64,000 nucleotides of DNA from positions 57,189 to 121,188 of the forward strand of contig CAYVBY010000006.1 of the NCBI GenBank assembly GCA_964449895.1. The letters run 5' to 3'. Source of the DNA: Intestinibacter sp964449895. GTDB taxonomy: Bacteria > Bacillota > Clostridia > Peptostreptococcales > Peptostreptococcaceae. Below are positions 24,913 through 34,149 of the stretch, piece by piece. The notes under the pieces were generated by a model. That model was not told where the DNA came from and ran no database searches. It saw nothing but the letters and a program-made list of their open reading frames with translations. A program made the position numbers and the translations under genes. How positions within the stretch are numbered: position 1 is the first letter of the stretch; each line of letters starts with the position of its first letter.

Positions 24913-26199
24913 TTATTCCTCTACAACATATCCTTTATATACATTGTAATCTTCTTCGTCTAAATTTACTTGAAGCTTTATTCCAGTTTCAACATATTCA
25001 AAATTTTCTACATTGTATTTGTCTTTAATTTTACTGAATATATTTCCTTTGTCATATGGAAGTAATAGCTTAACTTCATAAGTGTCTTCCATTAAAGCAT
25101 TTTCAACAATTTTTAAAAGTTTATCCATATTTATGCCTTTTTTAGCAGAAATATAGACTCTATCTTCTCTATTTTTTGGATAAATATCTAATTCTAATTT
25201 ATCTATTTTGTTATAAACTAAAATAGTTTTCTTATCTGATGCACCTAATTCTTTTAGAACTTCTTCAGTAGTTTGTTTTTGAAGCTCATAACTGTTATTT
25301 GTCGCATCTATAACATGTAGTATTAAATCTGCATATTGAACTTCTTCTAATGTTGCTTTGAAAGCATCTACTAAATCATGTGGTAATTTGCTTACAAACC
25401 CAACAGTATCTACTACTAGAAAATCTCTTTTATTAGGTAAAGTTGCTTTTCTTAAAGTTACATCAAGAGTTGCAAAAAGCATATCCTTTACAAATACTTC
25501 TTTTTCTGTTTCGTAATCTTTATGTGTTTTTATAAGTTCATTTAATAATGTAGATTTTCCTGCATTAGTATATCCAACAAGGGCAACTATTGGTATATTA
25601 GATTTTAGTCTTTGTACCCTTTGAGTTTCCCTGTTTTGTTTTACTTCTCTAAGTTCCTTTCTTATATCTGCTGCTCTATTTAAAATGTGTCTTTTGTCTA
25701 TTTCAAGCTTTTGTTCCCCAGGACCTCTAGTTCCTATACCAGCTCCTGTTCTACTCATAGCTCCACCCATTCCATAAAGTCTTGGTAATCTGTATTTTAA
25801 TTGAGCTAGCTCAACTTGTAATTTACCTTCTTTACTTAAAGCTCTTTGAGCAAATATATCTAGTATTAAAGCTGTTCTATCTATTATTTTTAGACCAGTA
25901 AGATCTTCTATATTTCTCATATGAGCTCCAGATAATTCATCATTGAATACTACCATAGTAGCTCCTAGTGCGTGACAGTAGTCTCTTATTTCTTCAACTT
26001 TACCTTTTCCTATAAAATAAGCTGCATCTCTTGCCGGTCTATTTTGAATAACAGAACCTAAAACCTCAGCTCCTGCTGCCTTTACTAGCTCTTTAAGCTC
26101 TTGCATAGATTCATTTATATCAATATCATCAATTTTTTTTACATTAGTTGTTATGTTAAGGCCCACTAAAATCGCCTTTTCTATTAGTTTATCCTCCAC
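24913..26199 (-). CDS. hflX: GTPase HflX
   Basis: 428 residues, GTG start behind AGAGGTGATTTT. The N-terminal nucleotide-binding and helical domains hold RPARDAAYFIGKGKVEE and the glycine-rich GMGGAMSRTGAGIGTRGPGE segment; the G domain follows from about 200 with GYTNAGKSTLLN (G1), DTVGF (G3) and NKID (G4). HflX splits stalled 70S ribosomes after heat or antibiotic stress in several bacteria. It is the first gene of the hflX - HEAT - yigZ unit. Confidence 0.95.
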   Translation of the reverse strand: MEDKLIEKAILVGLNITTNVKKIDDIDINESMQELKELVKAAGAEVLGSVIQNRPARDAAYFIGKGKVEEIRDYCHALGATMVVFNDELSGAHMRNIEDLTGLKIIDRTALILDIFAQRALSKEGKLQVELAQLKYRLPRLYGMGGAMSRTGAGIGTRGPGEQKLEIDKRHILNRAADIRKELREVKQNRETQRVQRLKSNIPIVALVGYTNAGKSTLLNELIKTHKDYETEKEVFVKDMLFATLDVTLRKATLPNKRDFLVVDTVGFVSKLPHDLVDAFKATLEEVQYADLILHVIDATNNSYELQKQTTEEVLKELGASDKKTILVYNKIDKLELDIYPKNREDRVYISAKKGINMDKLLKIVENALMEDTYEVKLLLPYDKGNIFSKIKDKYNVENFEYVETGIKLQVNLDEEDYNVYKGYVVEE

Positions 26200-26373
26200 A
26201 AAATCACCTCTTTTTCTATATTTAGTCGTATTATATATTTTTGACTTTTATAAATAATTTCATTCTTTTAATTTGTCATTTTAACGGTATTTTTACTCAA
26301 AACACTATTTTATATAAAGATTCTTAATAATTATATCATTAAACTATAATTTTTATAGATATTTATTAATTTT

Positions 26374-27423
26374 TTATTTTAATCTTATTAACTCTAGATA
26401 TCTCTTACTGTTTATACTTCCGTTTCTTTCAGCTTTTTCAAGTAATTTAATAGCTTTTTCTATGTCTTTTTCTATAATTTTTCCTCTGTATAGCTCAAAT
26501 CCTAATTTTTCTTGGTATATAGGATTTTCTTCCTCTACCTTCTTATAGTATATTTCTATTAATTTTTCCTTGCATCTTTCATCACCTGAGTCTACAAGCT
26601 TTTCGTATTCTACTACTGCTTCATCGATTTTGCCTAAATCGTAATATCTTTCTCCAAGTATGTAACTTGCTTCAAGCTCTCCTTCTTCAGATAAAGTTTT
26701 TAGTACATTTTCGCTAAAACCTCTATAAATTGATGTTTTTGAAGCATCTTCTTTAATGTAAGATTTCATAGTTTCTTCAACTATATTTTTTATTTCTGAT
26801 TTTATACTACTTATATCAAGTCCTTCTAGTGAAATACTTCCTCCTACTTCATCTTGCCCTGATGAAAGTCTTATAGTATTTTGTTGAGATGTAACCTCCT
26901 CTAATTTACCTTCAATTGAATCTATTACCTTTTGTTGCTTTTCTAAGGCTTTATCAAAATATTCTACTAAGTTTTCATAATGTGTATCTAACTTTTTAAG
27001 TAGTTCACTTTGTACAAATGTATCTATTCTTTTGTTGAATGCATTTAATCTTTTTTCTATTTCTCTTACATTTTTTGATACATTGTTGAAGTTTATAGAA
27101 TGACTTTCCTTCATTACTGATTGTATTTCTTCGCCAAATCTTGAAATATTTTTGATTAGATCTTCTATACCATATAAATCTTTATCTATTGTCTGTAAAT
27201 TTTTTACAACTTCCTCTGTCTTATCTTTGTATTTTTTTAGTTGATCTATTTTTTCCTTAGTAAAATCAATTTCCTTTAACTCATCAAGCTTTGAAATAGA
27301 TTTATTAAATCCATTTAAACTTTCCTCAAGTCCATTTAAAGAAATACAGATTTGCTCACTATGTTCGTTAAATCTATCTATTGAATCTATTATACCCTTT
27401 GCATTAAGTTTATTATTTTCCAT
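26374..27423 (-). CDS. Coiled-coil protein with C-terminal TPR/Sel1-like repeats, partner of the helicase at 27441
   Basis: 349 residues from the ATG at 27423, eight bases after GGGGG; an ATG five codons upstream lies too close to that site. Residues about 1-185 are long amphipathic helices (heptad pattern, many Lys/Glu/Ile/Leu), with a loop, and residues about 235-345 contain TPR/Sel1-like helices (ASYILGERYYDLGKIDEAV and KAIKLLEKAERNGS). No signal peptide or catalytic motif. It begins 17 bases after the helicase stop, clearly the same transcript. Structural or adaptor partner of the helicase is the most economical reading. Similarity to any known family was not recognised. Confidence 0.78.
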   Translation of the reverse strand: MENNKLNAKGIIDSIDRFNEHSEQICISLNGLEESLNGFNKSISKLDELKEIDFTKEKIDQLKKYKDKTEEVVKNLQTIDKDLYGIEDLIKNISRFGEEIQSVMKESHSINFNNVSKNVREIEKRLNAFNKRIDTFVQSELLKKLDTHYENLVEYFDKALEKQQKVIDSIEGKLEEVTSQQNTIRLSSGQDEVGGSISLEGLDISSIKSEIKNIVEETMKSYIKEDASKTSIYRGFSENVLKTLSEEGELEASYILGERYYDLGKIDEAVVEYEKLVDSGDERCKEKLIEIYYKKVEEENPIYQEKLGFELYRGKIIEKDIEKAIKLLEKAERNGSINSKRYLELIRLK

Positions 27424-27440
27424 AAAAAATTCCCCCATCT

Positions 27441-30400
27441 TTAATTCATTTTTTTATTTATATTTTGAATTAATCTATTTATATTATTTAACTTATTATC
27501 TACATCAAGCTGTAATTTTTCAGTTTTAAGTATTTTATAGTTTAAAATATCGTCTAACTTATGGAATTTATAAGCGTATTTTTCGTATATTTCACTAAAA
27601 GTTAGATTTTCCTTTTCTAAATATCCATAAAATTCCTTTAGTTGCTTTTCATAGGATAATGTATCTATATAAAGATACATTATGGCAAATTTAGAAAATT
27701 CATAGGCTTTTTCATAGTAGCTTTGTGCTAATTTATATTCGCCTATTCCAAATAGCTTATCTCCCTTTTCTTCGTATTTATCTTCATTTTCAAATAAGTC
27801 ACATAGCTCTGCTAATTTATTTGAATTTGGCTCCATACTTCTAAGTAAATAATCCTTAGCCATTGAATATTTTTCATCATAAAAAAATTTCATACCTATA
27901 TTGAATAATTCTATACTGTCTCCTATTACTTCACCTAAATTTAAATCCTTGAAGCTACTTATATTTTCAATAAATTTTAAATCTGCTCCAAGCTTTTCCT
28001 TTATTTCTTCTAATACCTTTGTAGGTTTTTCTTCTATTAAAACTAGATTGTAATTTGCTCTAGTTATAGAAACATAAAATCTATTGAAATAATAGCTATA
28101 ATGCCCTTCCTTTACATGTTCATATCTGTATACTTCTTCATATACGTCAGCATAATCAGATAAAATGTTGTAGGCTATTATATTATCGAATTCTTTTCCC
28201 TTAAATTCCGATATTGTAAAAGCAGTTTTACATCCGTATTTTTCCTTTATCTCCTGTTTCTTTTCATCATCAGAAACTATTAATGCTACCTTTGCAGAGG
28301 TTCCTATTTCTCCTAGTACTATTTTTAAGTTTTCATCTGTAGCTTTTAATAGCTCTATTATACCTGTCTTGTTATTTTTAGTTACTTCATCTTGTTTGTC
28401 TTCTTCTTTTCTAGCAGGAAGTTTTTCATTTATAATTCCATTTACTATGTTGTTCATCTTCATTATTTTTATGGAATTTCTGAAGTTTTCGTTAAGTCTT
28501 ACTACTTCAAATTTGTAGTCATTTATATAAAATAATTTTGTAAGTCTTCCGATTTTGAAGAAAGTAGGATTTATAATTTGGTTTGGATCTCCAGCTAATA
28601 AAATTTTTCTAGTTTTATTTTTGCCGTAAATTTCCTGTTCCTTTGCTAGTAAAAATAGTAAATAGATTTGTACCTCTGTAAAATCCTGCACCTCGTCTAC
28701 TACTACATATTCATAGCAGATAGATTTTTCCTTTATTAAATCATGTAAATCAAAAGCTATGTCATTGATGTCGTAATATTGATTTTCAGATAGCCATTCG
28801 TTGTATTTTTCAGTTATTGAGTATATAACATCTCTTTCTTCTTCTTGGAAAAATTTATAATCCTCTACTATTTTTTTGCTACTTTCTATATAATACTTAG
28901 ATTTTACTATATCTTTTTCTTTTCTATCCCAGTCTACATACATTGAACCCTTTAATATTCCAAATATTTCACTATAGACAAGATTTTTTTCATCCTTGTA
29001 TTTTCTAAAAAATTTTAAAATATTAGAATCTCTTGTAGTTCTATGTAAATAGTTTAGAAATTCAGTAAAGCTTTTGTTGTATGAATTTTGAGTTATAATT
29101 TTAGCCCTATCTATTTTTTTATTATTGTACTTATAATTAATGTCAGTACATACATCCTCAAATGTCTTTATTTCCACATATTCACTACAATCGTAGTAAC
29201 TTTCTATGACCTTTGACTTTATATATTCCTTTAGATTATTTGAAAATGTTACATATAAAATCTTGTCTGTGCTGTTGTTATTCTTTATTTTTTCAACCAT
29301 TTCTGGTATTAAGTTTATTGTAGATAGAGTTTTACCACTTCCTGCTATTCCTGACAGTATAAATGGTTCTGACTTTTGGATAAATAAATCTATATTTTTC
29401 GCCTGCTCTTTAGTAAGTACCTCTTGATATATGACCTCTTTATCCTTGAAATCTATCGCTCTAAATGTCATATTATTTTCTTGTTCTTTATTTTCAAATT
29501 TATTATGTTTTTTATTTGATTTTGAAACACTTTGGAATTTATTTTCATTGTAAAAATTATTGTTTATTCTTTTAGATACTTTTTCTGCCTCTTTTTCTTG
29601 ATGATTGTGCTTTACTATAGAAAATAGTATAATTCCCTTTTTTGTATTATCACTTGTATACCTTTCAAAATCAAAGTCATTTTTCTTAGCATAATCGTCT
29701 ATAAAGCAGGCTATTATTCTGTCGCTGTCATTTACTTTGTTGTTAAAATCAAATCCATAAATTTTGTTGTTTACGCCTTCGTATTTTTTAAAGCCTAAAC
29801 TGTTTAAATTTAAGGATTCGCTCTCTGAGTTCCAGCATTTGTCAATTTTAATTAGTAGCCTTCTCAGATCATTTTCTAAGTTATTATCCTTTACCTGCTT
29901 AAATATAGTCTGTTCTAAAAATACATTTATCCCTAAATCATAGTCAAATAAAATCTCTTCATCTATATCTTCTAATGTAGCTACTTCTTCATAACAGTCA
30001 TCTATTATATCAGATTCTTCATTTACTTCTTCTATTACCTCATCTATGATTTCTTCTATAACTTCAACCGTATCTATATCTGCAATTTCATTTATTATTT
30101 TTTCTTCAGAAAGTTCTGTTAATTTTATTTCCTCTTTATAATCCTCAGAAATTTCTTCTGTATTTTCTTTCAATTCTTCATCATATAATCCTTCATTTTT
30201 TCTACTAACTTCATTACATTGTAGTAGATAAAACTGTGCGCTTTTATTTCCCATTTTTGCAAGATCGTTGTAGTACTCAAATGCTATTTCCTTATTAGCT
30301 TCTGTTCCTATTCCATGTTCATAACAATAAGCAAGCTTATAATATCCTTCTTCATGTCCTGAATTGCTTAGTTCTTCATAAATACTAAAAGCTTTTTTTA

Positions 30401-31271
30401 AATCAACATTAGTACCTATTCCTTCTTCATAACAGTGAGCCAATAAGTATTTGGCATCGTCATTTCCATTACTTACAGCCTTTCTGTAACGATTAAACGC
30501 TTTTTTGTAATCCTTCTTTGTTCCTATACCTTCTTCATAGCAATAAGCAAGTCTTAACTGACCTCTATCATAGCCTTTATTAGCACATATTTTATAATAG
30601 TCAAAAGCTTTTTTATAATCAATTTCTGTACCTATTCCTTTTTCGTAATAAACTCCTAGACAATATGCAACAATTGGATTATTTTTACTATCACATGATT
30701 TTAATATTTCAAAGGCTTTTTGTGGATTATGATTTGAATTAATTCCATTTTCATATGAAATAGCTAAAATTATTTTGGCCCTTATATCGCCATTTTCTGC
30801 CAACTTTTCACACCACTTAAAAGCCTCATTATCATCCCTTTTTACGCCAATCCCATTAAAATAAGCACACATTAAATTATGTTGTCCATCTACATTTCCA
30901 GCTTCTGCTGCTTTTTTATACCAATCAACTGCTTTTTTTATATTTTCACTATCTTTAGTTTTTTTCCACTCTATATAATAAAAATCCCCTAAATATAATT
31001 TAGACTCTTCTTCGCCCTCTTCAACCCCCTTCATCAAATCAGAAACTAGCTCCTGCTTTGCATCTTCCTTATTTTTATTAGGTTCATTTATTTCTTTAAT
31101 TTCCTTAGCTTCTTCATCAACATCACTATCCTCTTCATCTGAATTTAAACCAAATCGCTTACTAAACAATTTCATATTAAACAGCAATTGTAACTTTGTT
31201 GTTTTCACTTCAAATTCATTATTTAATAAATAAAATAGCTCAAGAGTTGAAACATCTCTAAAATCCCTCAT
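27441..31271 (-). CDS. Large Sel1-repeat/SF1 (UvrD-type) helicase fusion
   Basis: 1276 residues. N-terminal Sel1-like repeats (about 85-355; recurring YCYEEGIGT..DYKKAF). A very acidic Glu/Asp stretch follows (about 370-445). Residues about 455-570 form a small domain ending in SDRIIACFIDD...GIILFSIVKHN, reminiscent of RelE/ParE-type folds. The SF1 helicase core has Walker A GIAGSGKTLS near 640, Walker B VVVDEVQDF near 860, motif V-like EFKGKEFDNIIAY and motif VI-like YVSITRANYNLVL near 1070. The C-terminal 170 residues are TPR-like helices. AGAGGGG lies ahead of the ATG. Too divergent and too decorated to be PcrA/UvrD itself (see 60118). Defence, repair or RNA/ribosome surveillance are all open. 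Confidence 0.82.
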   Translation of the reverse strand: MRDFRDVSTLELFYLLNNEFEVKTTKLQLLFNMKLFSKRFGLNSDEEDSDVDEEAKEIKEINEPNKNKEDAKQELVSDLMKGVEEGEEESKLYLGDFYYIEWKKTKDSENIKKAVDWYKKAAEAGNVDGQHNLMCAYFNGIGVKRDDNEAFKWCEKLAENGDIRAKIILAISYENGINSNHNPQKAFEILKSCDSKNNPIVAYCLGVYYEKGIGTEIDYKKAFDYYKICANKGYDRGQLRLAYCYEEGIGTKKDYKKAFNRYRKAVSNGNDDAKYLLAHCYEEGIGTNVDLKKAFSIYEELSNSGHEEGYYKLAYCYEHGIGTEANKEIAFEYYNDLAKMGNKSAQFYLLQCNEVSRKNEGLYDEELKENTEEISEDYKEEIKLTELSEEKIINEIADIDTVEVIEEIIDEVIEEVNEESDIIDDCYEEVATLEDIDEEILFDYDLGINVFLEQTIFKQVKDNNLENDLRRLLIKIDKCWNSESESLNLNSLGFKKYEGVNNKIYGFDFNNKVNDSDRIIACFIDDYAKKNDFDFERYTSDNTKKGIILFSIVKHNHQEKEAEKVSKRINNNFYNENKFQSVSKSNKKHNKFENKEQENNMTFRAIDFKDKEVIYQEVLTKEQAKNIDLFIQKSEPFILSGIAGSGKTLSTINLIPEMVEKIKNNNSTDKILYVTFSNNLKEYIKSKVIESYYDCSEYVEIKTFEDVCTDINYKYNNKKIDRAKIITQNSYNKSFTEFLNYLHRTTRDSNILKFFRKYKDEKNLVYSEIFGILKGSMYVDWDRKEKDIVKSKYYIESSKKIVEDYKFFQEEERDVIYSITEKYNEWLSENQYYDINDIAFDLHDLIKEKSICYEYVVVDEVQDFTEVQIYLLFLLAKEQEIYGKNKTRKILLAGDPNQIINPTFFKIGRLTKLFYINDYKFEVVRLNENFRNSIKIMKMNNIVNGIINEKLPARKEEDKQDEVTKNNKTGIIELLKATDENLKIVLGEIGTSAKVALIVSDDEKKQEIKEKYGCKTAFTISEFKGKEFDNIIAYNILSDYADVYEEVYRYEHVKEGHYSYYFNRFYVSITRANYNLVLIEEKPTKVLEEIKEKLGADLKFIENISSFKDLNLGEVIGDSIELFNIGMKFFYDEKYSMAKDYLLRSMEPNSNKLAELCDLFENEDKYEEKGDKLFGIGEYKLAQSYYEKAYEFSKFAIMYLYIDTLSYEKQLKEFYGYLEKENLTFSEIYEKYAYKFHKLDDILNYKILKTEKLQLDVDNKLNNINRLIQNINKKMN

Positions 31272-31325
31272 AATAATACCCCTCTCAAAAAATGTTATAC
31301 TATAAGTATAATAAAATTAATAGTA

Positions 31326-31351
31326 AATAGTATAATATAATAGTATAATAT
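31326..31351. repeat. 13-bp tandem repeat in the divergent promoter region
   Basis: AATAGTATAATAT occurs twice head to tail between the helicase gene and the Cys-rich gene. Each copy contains a TATAAT hexamer, so the repeat may hold overlapping promoters in this divergent gap. Confidence 0.55.
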
Positions 31352-31409
31352 AATTACTATTATATATGTAAATCTTGTTGAAAATTAGTATTTTGGAGGT
31401 GTAATTAAA

Positions 31410-31676
31410 TTGAGTCATAAATTTTTTAGAAATGATAAATGTGAATATTTCCCTTGTCATAAAACAAATAATCCCGAAAATTTTAACTGTTTATTTTGCT
31501 ACTGTCCCCTATATGCTTTAAAGGATAAATGTGGCGGTAATTTTAAATATCTAGAAAATGGAATTAAGGATTGTTCTAATTGTACACTTCCTCATAAGGT
31601 TAATAATTACGAATATATTATGAATAAATTCGGAGAAATAGTTGAGATAACTAAAATTGATGTGGATAAAAAATAA
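31410..31676 (+). CDS. Cysteine-rich small protein
   Basis: 88 residues, TTG start behind GGAGGTG. Ten Cys in the first 55 residues (CEYFPCHK, CLFCYCPLY, KCGG, CSNCTLPH) suggest an iron-sulfur or zinc centre; the pattern matches the cysteine-rich small domain that also occurs fused to cobalamin-related proteins. The function is not established. It is divergent from the Sel1-helicase gene; since such proteins occur alone in many anaerobes, a link is unproven. Confidence 0.75.
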   Translation: MSHKFFRNDKCEYFPCHKTNNPENFNCLFCYCPLYALKDKCGGNFKYLENGIKDCSNCTLPHKVNNYEYIMNKFGEIVEITKIDVDKK

Positions 31677-31688
31677 ATACATAAAAAT

Positions 31689-31728
31689 AGAAATGAGCTA
31701 GATAACTTTATCATCTAGCTCATTTTTT
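31689..31728. terminator. Bidirectional terminator after the Cys-rich gene
   Basis: AAATGAGCTAGAT and ATCTAGCTCATTT form a 13-bp stem with TTTTTT on the plus strand, between convergent genes. Confidence 0.88.
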
Positions 31729-31730
31729 AT

Positions 31731-32360
31731 TTAATTTAATTTTTTCGTAAATCTATAGATAAACTGTAATACTAAGCTACTAAGTAACATAAATACTAGT
31801 ATTGCTACTCCCATATGCATAAAAAATGCTTCTGGCAATATATTTATAACTGGATCCAATAGAGGATTAAATATCCAGTAATCATTGCTAAACATAATTT
31901 CATGAAATAATACAAAACATTTATTGAAATCTATGGCAATTGGAATTGCCAACAATGCTGGTAATATTATGATTAATATAGATGAATTTCTTAAAAATTT
32001 AAATTCTCTTTTTCTAATTTGTGAAATTCCTCCTACAACTGATATAATTCCAGTAATTATAGTCAGTAATTTCACAGATTGAAATATATCTCTAACCTCT
32101 TCAAAGTGAATTTTTCCTTCTTTTGATGAAGCTAAAGTAGGCAACTTAAATTCATCTACCTTTGTGTTTAAATTATAATCGATTAAATAATCGTAATGCT
32201 CTATTATTTCTTCCCTAGACAAAGTTGTCATAGATTCTATGTTTAGTTTATCTATGTCTTTGTAATAAATATCCTTTATGTTTAGAGTTATAATAACTGA
32301 TAAACCTATCATAAAAATCGCTAAACATATAGATACAATAACATTAAGTAATCTTTTCAA
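31731..32360 (-). CDS. TIGR01906/DUF1461 membrane protein, Lit-like
   Basis: 209 residues, about four or five membrane segments (N-terminal helix, then about 95-115, 125-145, 185-205). The extracytoplasmic part has IHFEEVRDIF near residue 84 and FHEIMFSNDYWIFNP near residue 150, then LPEAFF. These match the family that includes Lit, the lipoprotein intramolecular acyltransferase of Firmicutes, which needs conserved histidines in these two places. If active it would convert diacyl lipoproteins to the lyso form. Assigning Lit activity goes beyond what the sequence proves; not every family member is an acyltransferase. Confidence 0.75.
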   Translation of the reverse strand: MKRLLNVIVSICLAIFMIGLSVIITLNIKDIYYKDIDKLNIESMTTLSREEIIEHYDYLIDYNLNTKVDEFKLPTLASSKEGKIHFEEVRDIFQSVKLLTIITGIISVVGGISQIRKREFKFLRNSSILIIILPALLAIPIAIDFNKCFVLFHEIMFSNDYWIFNPLLDPVINILPEAFFMHMGVAILVFMLLSSLVLQFIYRFTKKLN

Positions 32361-32466
32361 CTAAAATCCCCCTTTAGTTTACTTAAATTTACTATAATAG
32401 CTTGATTTTTTAATTAAATATTCCTATAAAATAATTTTTATAAACTACTCTTTTAATTAAATATCA

Positions 32467-34017
32467 TTAAACTATTTTTGTAGTAAAGTCTTCTATATTC
32501 CATACATCTTTAACTATATCGTTGTAGAATTCTGGCTCATGGCAAACTAAAAGTACAGTTCCTTTAAATTCTTTTATAGCTTTTTTTAGTTCGTCCTTTG
32601 CTTCCACATCTAGGTGGTTTGTAGGTTCGTCTAAAACTAAGAAATTTATATCTTTTAACATTAATTTACATAATCTTACTTTAGCTGCTTCTCCCCCACT
32701 TAAAACTCTAACTTGACTTGTTATATGTTCATTTGTAAGTCCACATTTTGCAAGAGCTTGTCTAACTTCATAGTTAGTTAATGATGGATATTCTTGCCAT
32801 ACATCATCTAAAGCAGTATTGTAGTTGTCCATTGAACTTTCTTGTTCAAAATACCCTACTTCTAAGTAATCTCCAAGCTCTAAGCCACCTTCAAATGGTT
32901 TTATTATTCCAAGTAAAGTTTTTAGAAGAGTTGATTTACCTATACCATTCATACCTTTAAGAGCTATCTTTTGACCTCTTTCTAATTGGAAATTAAGAGG
33001 TTTAGTTAAAGGCTCATTATATCCTAATACTAAATCTTTTGTTTCAAATATTATTCTAGCTGCTGCTCTTGCATTTCTAAATGCAAATTGAGGTTTTATT
33101 TTTTCTTTTGGTCTTTCTAATATTTCCATTTTATCAAGTATTTTTTGTCTTGAGTTAGCCATACCTCTAGTAGCAACCCTAGCTTTATTTCTTGCAACGA
33201 AATCTTCAAGTTTTTTTCTTTCTTCAACTTGTTTTTCGTAAGCACTCTCTTCTTGTCTCTTCTTGATATCTCTAAGTCTTACAAATTCATCGTAATTTCC
33301 TTTATATCTTGTAAGAGTAGCATTTTCTATATGGTAAATTACATTACATGTATTATTTATAAATTCTATATCATGTGATACAAGAATAAAGCTATTTTCA
33401 TATTCTTGTAAATATCTTGTAAGCCATACTATATGTTCTTCATCTAAATAGTTAGTAGGCTCGTCAAGTATTAATATTGTTGGACTTTCTAATAATAATT
33501 TAGTAAGAAGCACTTTTGTTCTTTGACCTCCACTTAAATCAGTTACATCTCTATCAAGTCCTATTTCTCCTAATCCTAATCCATTTGCAACCTCTTGAAT
33601 TTTGGCATCTATAATATAAAAACCACTATTTTCTAGTATAGTTTGTATTTCAGCTGTATCTTCAAGAAGTTTTGCCATTTGATCGTCATCAGCATCTGCC
33701 ATTTGATCGTACATTTGTAACATTTCTTGTTCTAAGTCAAACATATGCTTAAATGCATCTCTTAATACATCTTTTATAGTCATTCCTTTTTCTAAAACAG
33801 CATGTTGATCTAAATATCCAACTGTTGCTCTAGTTGACCATTTTATATTTCCTGCATCTGGCATTAATTTTTTTGTTATTATATTTAAGAAACTAGATTT
33901 ACCTTCTCCATTAGCACCTACAAGAGCTATGTGCTCCCCTTTTTTAAGTCTAAAAGAGACATTTTCTAGTATTGTTCTCGCTCCAAATCCGTGACTAACA
34001 TTTTCTACTACTAGCAT
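32467..34017 (-). CDS. ABC-F family ATPase (translation factor or antibiotic-resistance type)
   Basis: 516 residues, two ABC domains without membrane segments. Walker A GANGEGKSS near residue 36 and GMNGIGKST in the second half; signatures LSGGQRTK and LSGGEAAK; Walker B DEPTNYLD and DEPTNHLD. The linker (about 240-320) is rich in Lys/Arg and includes FVARNKARVATRGMANSRQK, the ribosome-reaching P-site tRNA interaction motif region. ABC-F proteins relieve stalled ribosomes, and some displace antibiotics; which applies here is unclear. It is a single-gene unit. Confidence 0.92.
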   Translation of the reverse strand: MLVVENVSHGFGARTILENVSFRLKKGEHIALVGANGEGKSSFLNIITKKLMPDAGNIKWSTRATVGYLDQHAVLEKGMTIKDVLRDAFKHMFDLEQEMLQMYDQMADADDDQMAKLLEDTAEIQTILENSGFYIIDAKIQEVANGLGLGEIGLDRDVTDLSGGQRTKVLLTKLLLESPTILILDEPTNYLDEEHIVWLTRYLQEYENSFILVSHDIEFINNTCNVIYHIENATLTRYKGNYDEFVRLRDIKKRQEESAYEKQVEERKKLEDFVARNKARVATRGMANSRQKILDKMEILERPKEKIKPQFAFRNARAAARIIFETKDLVLGYNEPLTKPLNFQLERGQKIALKGMNGIGKSTLLKTLLGIIKPFEGGLELGDYLEVGYFEQESSMDNYNTALDDVWQEYPSLTNYEVRQALAKCGLTNEHITSQVRVLSGGEAAKVRLCKLMLKDINFLVLDEPTNHLDVEAKDELKKAIKEFKGTVLLVCHEPEFYNDIVKDVWNIEDFTTKIV

Positions 34018-34149
34018 CTATACACCTCTCATCATTTTATTTTTTCACACTTATATTATTATATTTTATTTTTGAGGTTTTGCATATATATTATTTTTAA
34101 AATATAGCCACATATCAGACATTAAGAATATTAAATTTATGAAATTTTA

